Source of the DNA: Euwallacea fornicatus
Taxonomy: Eukaryota; Arthropoda; Insecta; Coleoptera; Curculionidae
NCBI RefSeq assembly: GCF_040115645.1
Contig: NC_089543.1
Coordinates: forward strand, 2,418,001-2,482,000
DNA: 64,000 nucleotides
Direction of reading: 5' to 3'
Every line of letters begins with the position of its first letter. The stretch's first letter is position 1. Of the stretch, positions 38,296 through 49,190 are shown in pieces. The notes beneath the pieces are model-generated. The model was not told where the DNA came from and made no database searches. It saw nothing but the letters and a program-made list of their open reading frames with translations. The translations under genes were made by a program, and so were the position numbers.

Positions 38296-39523
38296 TATAT
38301 ATGTATACAACGTTACCGCATTTTACTCCCCACTTTAAGTAAATTCGTTACTAAGCCACCCCCAGCATATCAACCCTCATTTGCAGAAGCTAAATATTAA
38401 GCTTGTCCATGCCTCTGATTTTATTAGCCTGTTTAAAAGGCAAAATTCAGGAAAATTTAAAAGTAACTTACTTAACAATGGTGCAGGTAGGGGCGTCTAC
38501 GGGAACGGTCATTTTTGCACAAATGGTTTATTGCTTCGAAATATTGCTTTATAGGTAGTACGTAAACTATGCAGAACTAGGCCCAATTCAACTTGGTTTC
38601 CAAATATTGTTTAAGGTAAGTTTGGAGGTAAAAATAAATATATTTCTGAAGAATGTTTAAAGAGAGATAAGAAGCGAAGAAAAAAATTTAGTTCAAAATC
38701 TCTCTTCGGATATTCTATCTTGGATATTGATAAACATTATTAGCAAGGCGGAACATGAATCTTTCCACATACGTGAAACACAAGAAAATCAATTGATCGT
38801 AATATTAAGGAAAATTTGTATTACTGCTCCATTCACCTCCAATGCGTTTCGTAATCAACCAACTGGCAAAATTCAGTATTTGCAAAGGCCAAAAATACCT
38901 ATTGCTGGTATTTTTCCTGAAAGTTTATTTTGGTTAATTTGACACTTGCCGGTCCAAACCTATAGAAATCCAGAAAAATTACGTCATTCCTGGATAATAG
39001 GTTTTATTTCTGGAAAAAAAAATTTACAGTATGACTGTAAGACATTCCTCGTTCTTTAGTTAAGGAAGAGAGAAACGAGAAGGTTTCCAGATTGAGTCTT
39101 GCACGGACCCTTTTTTCCTGGTCTAGTCAGATCAAATATACATTAATAATTTGTACTAGATCTAATGATCAAACTTGATCTCGTAGTAATTGATGAGTAG
39201 ATTTCAGCCCCTTGCCCCACTAAAGAAACAACTCAGATGCCGTCACGACGTGTCGACGCACTCCCATCATTAAAATTTCCCGTTTTCACACGATTAATCA
39301 CGGAAAAATCATGTGATAACTTACATAACTGTATTTTTATATCAGTCATGAAATTTTTGGCAAAAACACGCGTTTATCGCTTGCTTCAGTGCTCAATTAT
39401 CCCCGACATTGGAGTGTGAATGAGCTAACATTTTGTTTTTCAAAATAGATATGATATCAAGGCAGTGGAAAGTTGTTTTCTATATCGACAAATCTTTTGA
39501 TGGTCCCCTAAGGGTACTCTATA
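38296..39523. other. intergenic, no gene seen
   Basis: No supported gene. Frames at 38727-38942 and 39237-39419 have no recognisable motif. Confidence 0.45.
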
Positions 39524-40176
39524 CAAGGTGTAACATAACATCATAGGAATAATTCCAGAAGCGATGTAAAATAGTAAAAAAATGCTAAAAGACCCACGGT
39601 GAAAAACGTACCATTTTCGGTATACAAAGTGGCAGTGTTTTACTTTTTCTCATATTTTTGCGATTTTTTTTCACGTATGCCTTAAGTTTTGAATTTTTGA
39701 AATTTCGTACATTTCTTCACTGTTCAATATCTTCATTAGTCATATAGAGGGAGTTATATTTATTTTGGGGCATGCACTATTTTATGCTTTATATCTGTTT
39801 TGAGATGCCCTGTATGAATTCTTAAACCACATTTTAAATTACTTCTTTAAATTTTTAGCTTTTTGGTCCCTTGCATTATTTTTGTATCCATCACCGTTAT
39901 CATATAAGTTGCAAAAATATCTATTGATGCAAATTAAGAATGTAAAGGAGGTAAGAAAAAAAATTATCCGGGTCAGCTATCAAAATATCAAAACAAAAAT
40001 ACATGCAAATGAAAAGAAAATTATGAAAACTGTTGAAAATATCCTTTAACACATGTGAAACTTTTCTCCCCTGTAAAATGGTGTATTTTTCACCACGGAT
40101 CCATTAGCACATATTTATTGTTTTACAGATTAATGTCGTTCCCTAAAATATCTCGACGATGTTATGTTACGCCCTG
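39524..40176. mobile_element. MITE-like element with ~115 bp inverted repeats
   Basis: The left end CAAGGTGTAACATAACATC at 39524 pairs with the right end, which read inward from 40176 gives CAGGGCGTAACATAACATC. Further in, both arms share 'ccgtggtgaaaaa'-like and 'accatttt' blocks. TA flanks both ends. The 653 bp element has no coding frame. An internal CCCTGTA at about 39802-39808 could be the edge of a nested insertion, but no partner was found. Confidence 0.75.
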
Positions 40177-41628
40177 TATACACCTGTTTAAAGGCTAATC
40201 AGACTGTATCTCAGGAACAAAAAAAAGTATTACAACCCTGCTACCATGATCAATTTCACCTACTTAACAAATCAAATGATCTCGGAAGATTTAATGTGTC
40301 TCTTCAATCTACGTTCTCCGAAACACAAATAATTTTGTAGTTTTCCCTGGACACAGTTTCCAGAACGGTTTTAATTTCAGAATCCAATTGAACTTAGTCT
40401 AGTCTACTGTAAGCACTCCAGCTTAGATCACTAGAGCAAAGTCGTTTTCATTTTTCACTAGTCCCAGAATAAGCATTAACCAGTCAGTTCATATAGAACT
40501 ACTTGAGTACCAGCTAATTCCATTGCGGACTATGTCTATTCCTCCCTGTTAGCTATTACGATCTCCAGGAAATTTCAGAATTTAAGTGTGGTTAGCAGAT
40601 CACTATCAATCAAGAGAATCGTGTATCCATCTGCAGGCCAGTTCCGTATACATGAAACGATAACTAGAGTGAACGACTGGACGAGAGTTTGTATTCCATA
40701 TGCTGCATGTCTAGCTTTTAACTTCATTATTACTACCCCGCAAAAAGGCAGTAGAGCAATCAGATGTCCTTTTGCATCTTTACAGGGTGCATTGATTTTG
40801 GTCAAAATGTGGTTATATTAAGACAATTTGGAATCTTGGAAATTGTCGAGTTGGGCCACTGTCTAAAGGTACTCAAAGACTAAGCTACATAGAACGGTTT
40901 TCGGTCATGATATCTCTTTCCTTTTGCTGTTGAAGGGAATCAGTAGTATAGAGGAAATCTTCAATGTTTAATTTAAAATTCATCAATTTTGTGCGGTTTT
41001 CAGCTATTTAGAAAATCCCGCAATTTAGAATCGAAGGCTATTTTTTTTTAATTTATTTTATTATTCGTTGCTATTTATCGGTTTTTGCGCAACAAACATC
41101 ATTTTGTACAAATACGAATGCAATTTTGTTTTGTTCCATTTACTGAGTTTGGCTCTCCTCTAAACATCACGCCTATTTTATACGCAGTCATCTGTGAATA
41201 TCCGTTAATTAAACATTTTTTATTGTTTAATCGCCAGATTGTCTAGTTGTTTCGCTGACAATTTCCTATGTTGTTTTACCTTTAAATAAATAGTTGTGTA
41301 TTGACTTGATTATAGTATAAACGCTTATAGTGTCGACATTTCAAAACAGATTTATTAGATGACTGAACACTATATGTGAAATAGGATAAATTATGGGTAT
41401 CCCAAGTAAAGGCATCTAATAAGAAAAATAAATGAGATAAAGATTGAAAAGCAAACAGAGCGTTCTGGCAGAAAAGTTTGTATTTTCGGAGCATATTAAG
41501 GCGGACGCGCCCCTCTTTAAATATAAATCAATATGGAAATGGAATGTTTTTCTCTTCAGCTGAAGCAGAGGGCATTGAAATATAATATTCTCGTCCAGGA
41601 ACGTACATCAAATGAAACATGTAAAAGA
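40177..41628. other. intergenic, no gene seen
   Basis: Two 76-77 codon frames overlap on opposite strands at 40575-40821, but neither has a recognisable motif. Nothing else is supported. Confidence 0.45.
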
Positions 41629-41646
41629 TTTATTCCCAGTTTTATT
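41629..41646 (-). promoter_or_regulatory. poly(A) signals of the proline-rich gene
   Basis: Two AATAAA hexamers on the minus strand (41629-41634 and 41641-41646) lie about 360 bases past the stop codon of the proline-rich gene. They are the nearest strong candidates for its 3' end. Confidence 0.4.
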
Positions 41647-42002
41647 AACATTTAGAACTTTCCCAGGCAAAGGTCAACGTATAACGTTAGGCACACTTGT
41701 AAATGTATAAATAATAATCAACAGAAATATTTTTATAATTTTTCATCACACTACCAAGCACCTTCTATTAATTTCGCCCCTCTTAAAATGCGTCTTAGAA
41801 TGCATCAAATTTCTTCCTTTCCCCCCCACGCTACAAAATTTATAAGTACGCCCCTACCATATATTTTTATCAAAAGTATATTAGTATTAAATCACAGAGC
41901 TTATCCATACAGACCTCTTCTAAGCGTGCATGGACCCATAACTCATGAAACATAAACACAAATTTAACAAAAAAAGACAACAAATTAATAATAATAAAAT
42001 CG

Positions 42003-43956
42003 TTAAGCAGTCTTCTCCCTATCGATAAAATCATTAACAGATTTCGTTACAGGTTTCCTTTGTGGAGTAGCCAGTACTGAATTTTCTTCCTCTTCGGGGT
42101 CGCTACTTTCCTCACTCTCCTCTTCATATTCGATATCGTCAAAAGCTTCGGCTCTAATGGGGTGTGGTGAAGGAGAGCGTGGAGGTTTAGGTGGGGGCTC
42201 AATTTTCTGTGGTGGGGGCAATTCTGGGGTTCTAGGTTTTGACACTGGTGGGGTTGATGGTTTTTGTGCGGGAGGCGGAGGTCTTATTTGAGGTTGAGGG
42301 GTGGGAGGGGTTGTAGGGATTTGCGGAGAAGGAGTACGAGAAGGTTTTGGAGGCTCTACGATCGGAATTCTTGATGTTGGATCATTCTTTTTGGAAGGTA
42401 ATGGACAAACTACGGCTGTCTCTTTCGGTCCTGGTGATTTTTGATAGCTTAGTTTCTCCCAGATTGAATTTCTTGAAAAGAAAATAAAGGAAAAAAAATA
42501 AATGAATAAAAAAATAAAAACGAAATTTTAGTAAAATGGCTATGTTTAGAAATAAAAGGCTAAATAGTGAAAAGGAATAGATCTAAAATAGTATAGAGGC
42601 ATTTAGGTACTGCACGAGCTGCTATTTTTAGGAAAGATGTATGTGTAACCGGCGCATCATTAATAACAAATGCACTAAGTCGGGTCTCATCTCACACGTA
42701 GAAACAACGTATTTTTAAGCCAGTTCGTTGACACTAGTACTTATATAGAGAAGTTGTTTGAAAATTGTAGAAATAAACCGAAAATATATATACCTCTGAC
42801 CAATATATCACCTGTATTAATTACTGTAAAAATATTGTTCTTTATTTATTCCAAATACACGCAGTTTGCAAATATCCAGAGTACTCCCTTCGAAAAAGTG
42901 CTATATTAAGTTATATACCAAAGTTTGATAACGTGGCTAACAAGTTAGCCTGTAGAGAAATTTTTAAAATTAAAAATAAGTAAATAAATAAATAAATAAG
43001 TATAAATTCGAGGGAATTAATAACGTATACGTTAAAACACAAATATTCATAATCGCCATCTCGTCAGGAAAGCGACTATGTAAACGTATTTATTATATTT
43101 TTAGTAATAATCAAGTATAGTTTTAATTCATTTATATAATAAGTTTGCTAATAAATTCATTTTCATTAAGGTTCATTGGCAAATTACATAAATCATTTAA
43201 ATATCTAAAATTTTAATAAAATATATTGTTTAACTTTTTCTACTTATAGTTAAGAGAAAAAGAATTATTCTGGATATTGATTAGGAACAAATATACGCAC
43301 TTACCGGTATTCCTTGTAAGACAGCACTGAATACCACAAAGCAAACATATTTCTTGCTTGAATATATTTGGAAAAAGTACGAAAATGTCCTGCCTTGTGA
43401 AGTAGTATGACTGTTGCTTAATAAGGGAGCACCTAAAAATCATTACTCAAATTATTAAAATGTAATACACTTTTTAGTTTTTAGATCATTATATTTTACT
43501 ACTATTTACCCATTATTAGGTAATAATATGATCTACCTATTAAGATATAACTAAACCAAATATTAGTGTATCCCAAAGGTTCAATATTTAAATTACCTGC
43601 AAATTTTGTAACCATACACCAATAAGGTTAACCAATAAGGAAATATTTAATCATGACCTAATAAAAATAGCTCGCCTTACTCAATAATAGGAAACTTGCA
43701 GGTCTAAAATTAAAAATAAATGCGAAATTACTCACCGCAGTAAAAAATCAACTTAAATGTTCTGGATGAAGACAATTTGGTGGTCAATAATGTATGTTCG
43801 CGAATTTAGCAGCCACCGAAAAACTATGTCAGTAAGTACACGCTTTAACTTACCCTTTATTGTCCTTTCAGGATCGCAGGATATTTTCAGCAAACAGCTG
43901 AAATATTTTCGTTCCGGTGCAACCCACATTACACTGTGTTGTATTGTCGGTTGCAT
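42003..43956 (-). CDS. uncharacterised proline-rich protein, 3 exons
   Basis: Three exons, 43854-43956, 43305-43416 and 42003-42471, join in frame to 227 residues. The donors are GTAAGT and GTAAGTG, the acceptors are AG, and the phases agree at both junctions (103, 112 and 469 bases). An in-frame TAA stands six codons before the first ATG; a second ATG is nine codons later (43929). Residues 1-90 are a compact, aromatic and basic region, including 'VILLHKAGHFRTFSKYIQAR' and 'FALWYSVLSYKEYR', and look like a small folded domain. Residues 91 to about 180 are a low-complexity proline-rich stretch with PPPP, PPPQ and KPPRSPSP motifs of the SH3/WW-ligand kind. Residues 182-204 are strongly acidic, and the tail ends NDFIDREKTA. 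No signal peptide or clear membrane segment is seen. I do not recognise the family and assign no function. Confidence 0.75.
42975..43000. repeat. (TAAA)n microsatellite
   Basis: Short tandem run of TAAA/TAAG units inside the second intron of the proline-rich gene. Confidence 0.7.
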
Positions 43957-45526
43957 AAAATTGAAGTGTTCACGTTAACTAGTGGAAGTTTCATGAATTT
44001 AAATTTTGTTATTTTTTGAGACAATGTAACGGAATTTGTTATTGAATAAGAACGAAATAATAAAGGTAATTTATTTCGCTGTATAGAATTTTCGTAGTGC
44101 CGCATATTCGCGTGTCCAAATTTTTTGTGGCGTGTTACTGACCTTACTAATGATAAAAACAGGATTTAACCCTAAAAAATTATTACCCTGCAGTTTTGAA
44201 CAAATAGTTTTTAAAATCAAATCGTGCAGACTCTAGGAACCACTGGGGAGGGGATAAAATTTGAAGATTAGTTTTTATGAAGTTAAAGGAAAACTGAAAT
44301 TAAACTTTGGTACTGGAAACATCCTTTTGCACAAACATCCATCTATTTGGTTTCTTTGTGCTTAAAGAAGTGGTAGTTAACGGATTGGTCTTCTTTTTCG
44401 GGACACCCTGTATAAGTAACTTTTAATTACAAGGATGATATTAGATACATTTCAAAAAAACAGATAATAACTGCAAAATTCTATTTATCCTCAGGTTCTG
44501 GAAATGTTAAATTTATAACTTTGTGTAGTCGTATTCTTCATACATCTTCATCTACCCTACAAACTGCTAGAGCTACCACTACGACCTGAATAAGAGTTTT
44601 ATTATCATCTAAGGACGAAACTATCTCGACAAGATTTACAAGAAGATATATTGCACTTAGAAGATAGAAAGTAACTGGGGATTATAAAAAAAAACCTCGT
44701 AATAGGCGGTGACCCGTAAACATAACGCATTGATTAAGCCATTCACTATTTATCATCAAACATATGACAATAATAGGTGAACTTATCCAAAACATGCCCT
44801 TGATATTGCAACGCCTACTCGAGGGCTCTTAATCAACCTTAAGAATAAATCCATAACAGCTGTGATTATGGCATTCTTACTTTACTAAAGCAGTATTTTG
44901 TGGAAAAAAAAATTTGTTTCTTCCACTTTGATAAAAAAATTTTAACATAGCAGTTACAATAAAATCATATTTGGATAAAATAGCAGTACAAGTGATACTT
45001 ATGTAGAAATAAAATTCAACAACATCTGAGAAGACAGATAAAAACACAAACATAAGAAAAAGAATTTGTACTTGTTAAAACAATAAAACAGGGTCTTAAT
45101 AAATATACAAAAATCACAAATAAAAAAGTTATAAATAGAAAAAATCACTGTAAACGCAGTACGGATGAGACTTTTTTTCTCCTCTTTTAATTATACCATA
45201 TTAGTTATTGCTTTAATGTTATTTTATACACGGAACAAAGGATAAGACGGAAACCGTAACAAAAGTACGTCGATTCAAAAAATGAAACTCAACAGAAAAC
45301 TTTGTTGAACACAACATTCGAAAATGCATAAATACTAAAATAATTCAAACTCGCTTTCAACGTATAAAGTATAGTACGGTTGATTTTAAAATATGCAATT
45401 TCCTAAGCCTATGACTAATTGATAGGTAAATAATAGAAGTGTAAAAGTTTGCCTTATTCTACTAGCTGAAACTATAACTGATATGCATCACAGATTCTAA
45501 ATACTTCTATACAAAACCTTTCTTAT
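43957..45526. other. intergenic, no gene seen
   Basis: This lies between the proline-rich gene and the mucin-like gene, both on the minus strand, so it should contain the promoter of the first and the 3' UTR of the second. A CACCCTG followed by TA at 44404-44412 resembles a lone transposon end. No coding exon is supported. Confidence 0.45.
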
Positions 45527-48500
45527 TTACAATTTTGTATGTTTCACAGTGTCTGTCCAATAGTTTTGAATTGTCATTGCTTCCAGACTATTCAAGAATG
45601 AATCATTATCCAGACTGTACATTTCTTCTGAGTTATCCTGAAAATAAAGAGAATTCTTAATTTTACTTTAAGCAACAAAGAACAATATCTCAATAATTTA
45701 GAACTAAACACCATGCTGCATCTTTCAAAGGAAAGGCTTTCTGGGCCGATTGGTGCAATATGACTACGTTTCAAAATTGTGCCCAAAAGTCAAACCTTTA
45801 AACATACAACTGCTTACTCTTACTGAAGCATCATCAATGTATCCACTTGAATCAGGATTACTGCATCTGTCATTAAGTACTTGAGGCCTGTTGAAGCCCT
45901 GGTTTCGATACACGAAAAAGCTGATCCCACATATAATACCAACAATTACTATGCAAGCCAGGGTTATGCCAGTGATGCCAGCTGCAGACAAATTCCCTGT
46001 AGTATCGTCAGTATGTAGGTCCCCTTCTTCTATACCTAAAGCAACACAAATTTATTCTAAGACAAAAGAAAATATTGACCCTCACGAAAACGAACCGATT
46101 CTCTCTGATTTCTGGACAAAACTCTGATTATAACTTAAGTCTTCTCCGAGAAATGTTCCGTTTTCAGTGTGATTACTCGGAGCGATGCCTTTATTCCTAC
46201 TGAAAATAAATCCAGTGAAGTTTCCACCAAGATTGGTTTCAGTAACATTTTGATTTATCACAGGTATATCTCTATTGGTGTTGTTAATCCATTCGCTCGC
46301 GTTGTCGCTTGTTGGAACGTCTAAGGGGATCACCTCCAGTTTTCCTGAATAAACTGACGGTTTAAAAGACTCATTTCTTGCATACTGGGAAATATTTCTC
46401 AATATTTCTAGACTAGAAGTTCTGGGCGGAATTGGAAGAGTGCTTTGCTCCGATTTACTTGCTTCCAACTGAGTGGTGGTATTTGTGGGGGGCAGTACTG
46501 TGGTTGAAAAGTTGGAATGTAACGTTGTCAGCAATGAATGGCCGACTATAACTGCAAAAAAACATTAAAAAAAAACTCTTTCAGTGCGTAACAAGTACCT
46601 ACAAATTATAATTATTAAAACCATTTTTATCCTCAATTCACACTATCAAATTACTGATGCACTAACATTTTTTATTGACCAACGTATGCAGCAAAACTAA
46701 ATAAAGAAATGAAAGTAGTTTGAATTACCGAATGAGAAAATCTGTTTTGAAAACAATGTTTACCAAGTCGCAAATAGAATTTCCTTATTTTTAATTTATA
46801 TTGATTTTTTCCTAGGTGAATACACTTTCATGAGTAAGTTCAAGGGCAGGCGCAGTTAATAAACCATAATTAGAAAAACAATTTAAATTTTGTTTTCCGG
46901 ATATAATAAACACATTGCGTGAACTCAAAGAGGTGACAAATACACCTGAAAAAAGTAATTTATATCTTACAAGTTTACTCTAGTGAATCTCTAGAATACT
47001 GCACAAAGTGGGACAGAAAGAAATTAATACATGTCTTAAAAGTTCACTAAAGATGCAGAGAAAAAAATGGTAAGATATGTGACACATGGGATTTGCATAT
47101 AAAAGCAAGTTTTTTGAATAATATAGATATATTAAGTAAATAAGTAAGTAATAACAGGCTTGTTCCCACATGCAATGAAAAGGTTTGGGAACATTTGGAG
47201 ACCCTTATATATTTTGAACACAAATCTTTCACATGAGTTGTCCAGATGGAAAAGGATTCTCAACTCTTTTGGAATAAGTTCCTGACCTATTGGAATAAAA
47301 CTAATACTAAAAATGGGGCTAGTAAGTTTATAAAGCGAATTCTATGAAAACCACTTTATATGTCACAAAATACCTTTAGCTAAAAGAAATATCCATAAAC
47401 CGAAAATTTCTTCAGAAGGAACAAAAATCATCAAATTGCCCTAAAAAATTGAAACAACAGCACTTTCTAAAATCTTGAAAATGTCAAATTAATATAATAA
47501 TTTTGTGGTATCTATAGAATTTAGAATACTCTACAAAGACATCAAAAAACGCTCTTAGAAGTAGCTACAAATCTCTTATCAATTCTTCAGAATATTTTAT
47601 AACAAAGCTGTCTAAAGACCTAAAATATTTATAAAGAAATATTTTTTGAAATCATGAGACTACAATCCAGAAAAACCCTTAAAAAGGTGTTAGAAAACCT
47701 CAAAGAAAAATCATTAAAATCACTAGAAAATTTAGAAAATGGCTCTAAATTGAGATGAAAATTATTCACCATTAAAACATTCCAAAGATTAAATTAAAAA
47801 ATTTTTTTGCAGAATATCATGGGAAATTCTTCCATCTGAGCCACATTTTGTTTCTGAAACAAATGATTATTGTTTCTTTACAATAATCACACAAAAAATT
47901 GATTAGTAAATTTACCTTTTGAACCACTCAGTGCATTCATATACCTAACTACCTACTAACATACCTACTCATGACACCAATGCGCATCATGAAGTATTGG
48001 ATCGAAGCTGAAGTTAATTGAAATTTTAATTGCCCAATAATTAATAAATAACTAAGGTCTTAATATTATTAGCAGTGAAAAAAACTAGTTTGGCAACATA
48101 TGTAGTAATATGTCCATCTCAAGGTAACTCAGACATAAAATCACTTGTTTGTAACATTATCTCCCTATGTAAACCATGTACCTAAACAATAAAAAATTAC
48201 TCACTATCTCAAAGAGGAAAAAATGAAAGCTGAATCATATTATTGTCTGAAACTGATTGCATGATGTAACTGGAAAGTAGATTATGTCTGTTTTGGCAAT
48301 GCAAATTACTGCAATAATTTCTTGTTACAATTTTTTAATTACGTAAGAATATATTGGCATATCATTGCATAGTTGCATTGAGAAGACCCTGATGGGCAAC
48401 CTCATGAATTCCTAAAATTCTGAACTATGTAAATATGTAAGGTTTCCTTAGATTATTCATGGCATTTGAATATTGAGTCATTTAAAAAAGGGTTTAGCAT

Positions 48501-48738
48501 TTTTCATATACCTGTCTGCCTTACAGGGTATAGGAAGAACATTAATTATGGAGGTAATTATATTGAAATTTAAAAATTAATGTAGATAGCAGGAATTTAT
48601 ACGCATTATTATTGATATTTAATTCTGACAAAACCTATGTGTGCGTGGGGATTTACTTGATATAACATTCTTACCACAGAAATGTTCACTGAAGAACAAT
48701 GTTATCCAAAACCAGTGCATCCACCAGTAGTGTGTCAT
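45527..48738 (-). CDS. mucin-like single-pass membrane protein, uncharacterised
   Basis: Four coding exons are proposed: 48675-48738 (within an exon starting 48758), 46086-46551, 45818-46035 and 45527-45637. Exon 1 gives a hydrophobic start 'MTHYWWMHWFWITLFF' that acts as a signal peptide; it ends at a GTAAGAA donor in the phase exon 2 needs. Exon 2 encodes a Ser/Thr/Asn-rich ectodomain with about eleven N-glycosylation sequons. Exon 3 carries one membrane helix ('GITLACIVIVGIICGISFFV', about residues 196-215) followed by a basic stop-transfer. Exons 3 and 4 form a cytoplasmic tail of about 68 residues rich in Asp, Ser and Tyr. The exon 2/3 junction is unresolved: the neat GTGAGG donor at 46085 is one base out of frame with exon 3, while a weaker GTTCGT donor at 46095 restores the frame (282 residues). 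The family is not recognised. Confidence 0.65.
46552..48674 (-). other. first coding intron of the mucin-like gene
   Basis: This 2.1 kb intron holds no further exon I can support. Open frames at 46980-47171 and 47047-47232 overlap each other and look non-coding. Confidence 0.5.
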
Positions 48739-48979
48739 GACTTTATGATCATTAGGATCTGAAATTAAAGGAAATTGGGTAATAACAGCAGCACGAAAAC
48801 AATACAAATAGATACATAGTTTTAGCAAAATAATTGCTTTGAAATTCGGTATTTTTTTTATTTATTGGAGAATTGAAGGTTTTGTTTACCTGTCCCTCAA
48901 GAAAGCATTAATAAATGAAATTTGTCTTTGGCTGCTTAATAAACATTATAAATCAAAATAAAAATTAATTCTACACAAT

Positions 48980-49190
48980 CTTTTGTATACTCTCTCTCAA
49001 CTACTCAAAAGCAAAAGCCTTTTGTAGTGGACACGCGCAAACCACTAATCATTCATGAAGGAGTAGTAAGTGGGAATGGTCATAATTTGATTGGTCATAG
49101 CACGATGAAAGAAATGAATGAAATGACATGACGTGACAAGGCACAGCACTACTGAGAGGCTTCTTTTATATCTGCTTTCACAGTATCATA
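48980..49190 (-). promoter_or_regulatory. putative promoter of the mucin-like gene
   Basis: A GC-richer patch about 250-430 bases upstream of the first coding exon contains a CCAAT on the minus strand (attgg on the plus strand at about 49091-49095) and a 'gacacgcgc' sequence at 49030-49038. The coding exon has an acceptor at 48758, so transcription starts further upstream, consistent with this position. No TATA box or initiator was clear. Confidence 0.3.

Noticed and set aside
40575..40821. Two 76-77 codon frames on opposite strands
   Set aside because: There is no motif, splice context or partner exon. Opposite-strand overlap of this kind is usual for chance frames.
43240..43443. A 67-codon minus-strand frame read straight through the middle exon of the proline-rich gene
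   Set aside because: It is in a different frame from both neighbouring exons; splicing from the AG before 43416 gives the frame that joins both.
46603..46624. A tiny alternative signal-peptide exon (MVLIIII) just upstream of exon 2 of the mucin-like gene
   Set aside because: It would also splice in frame, but its intron would be only about 51 bases with a weak context. The exon at 48675-48758 has strong acceptor and donor sites and the right phase, so it was preferred. The short version remains possible as an alternative start.
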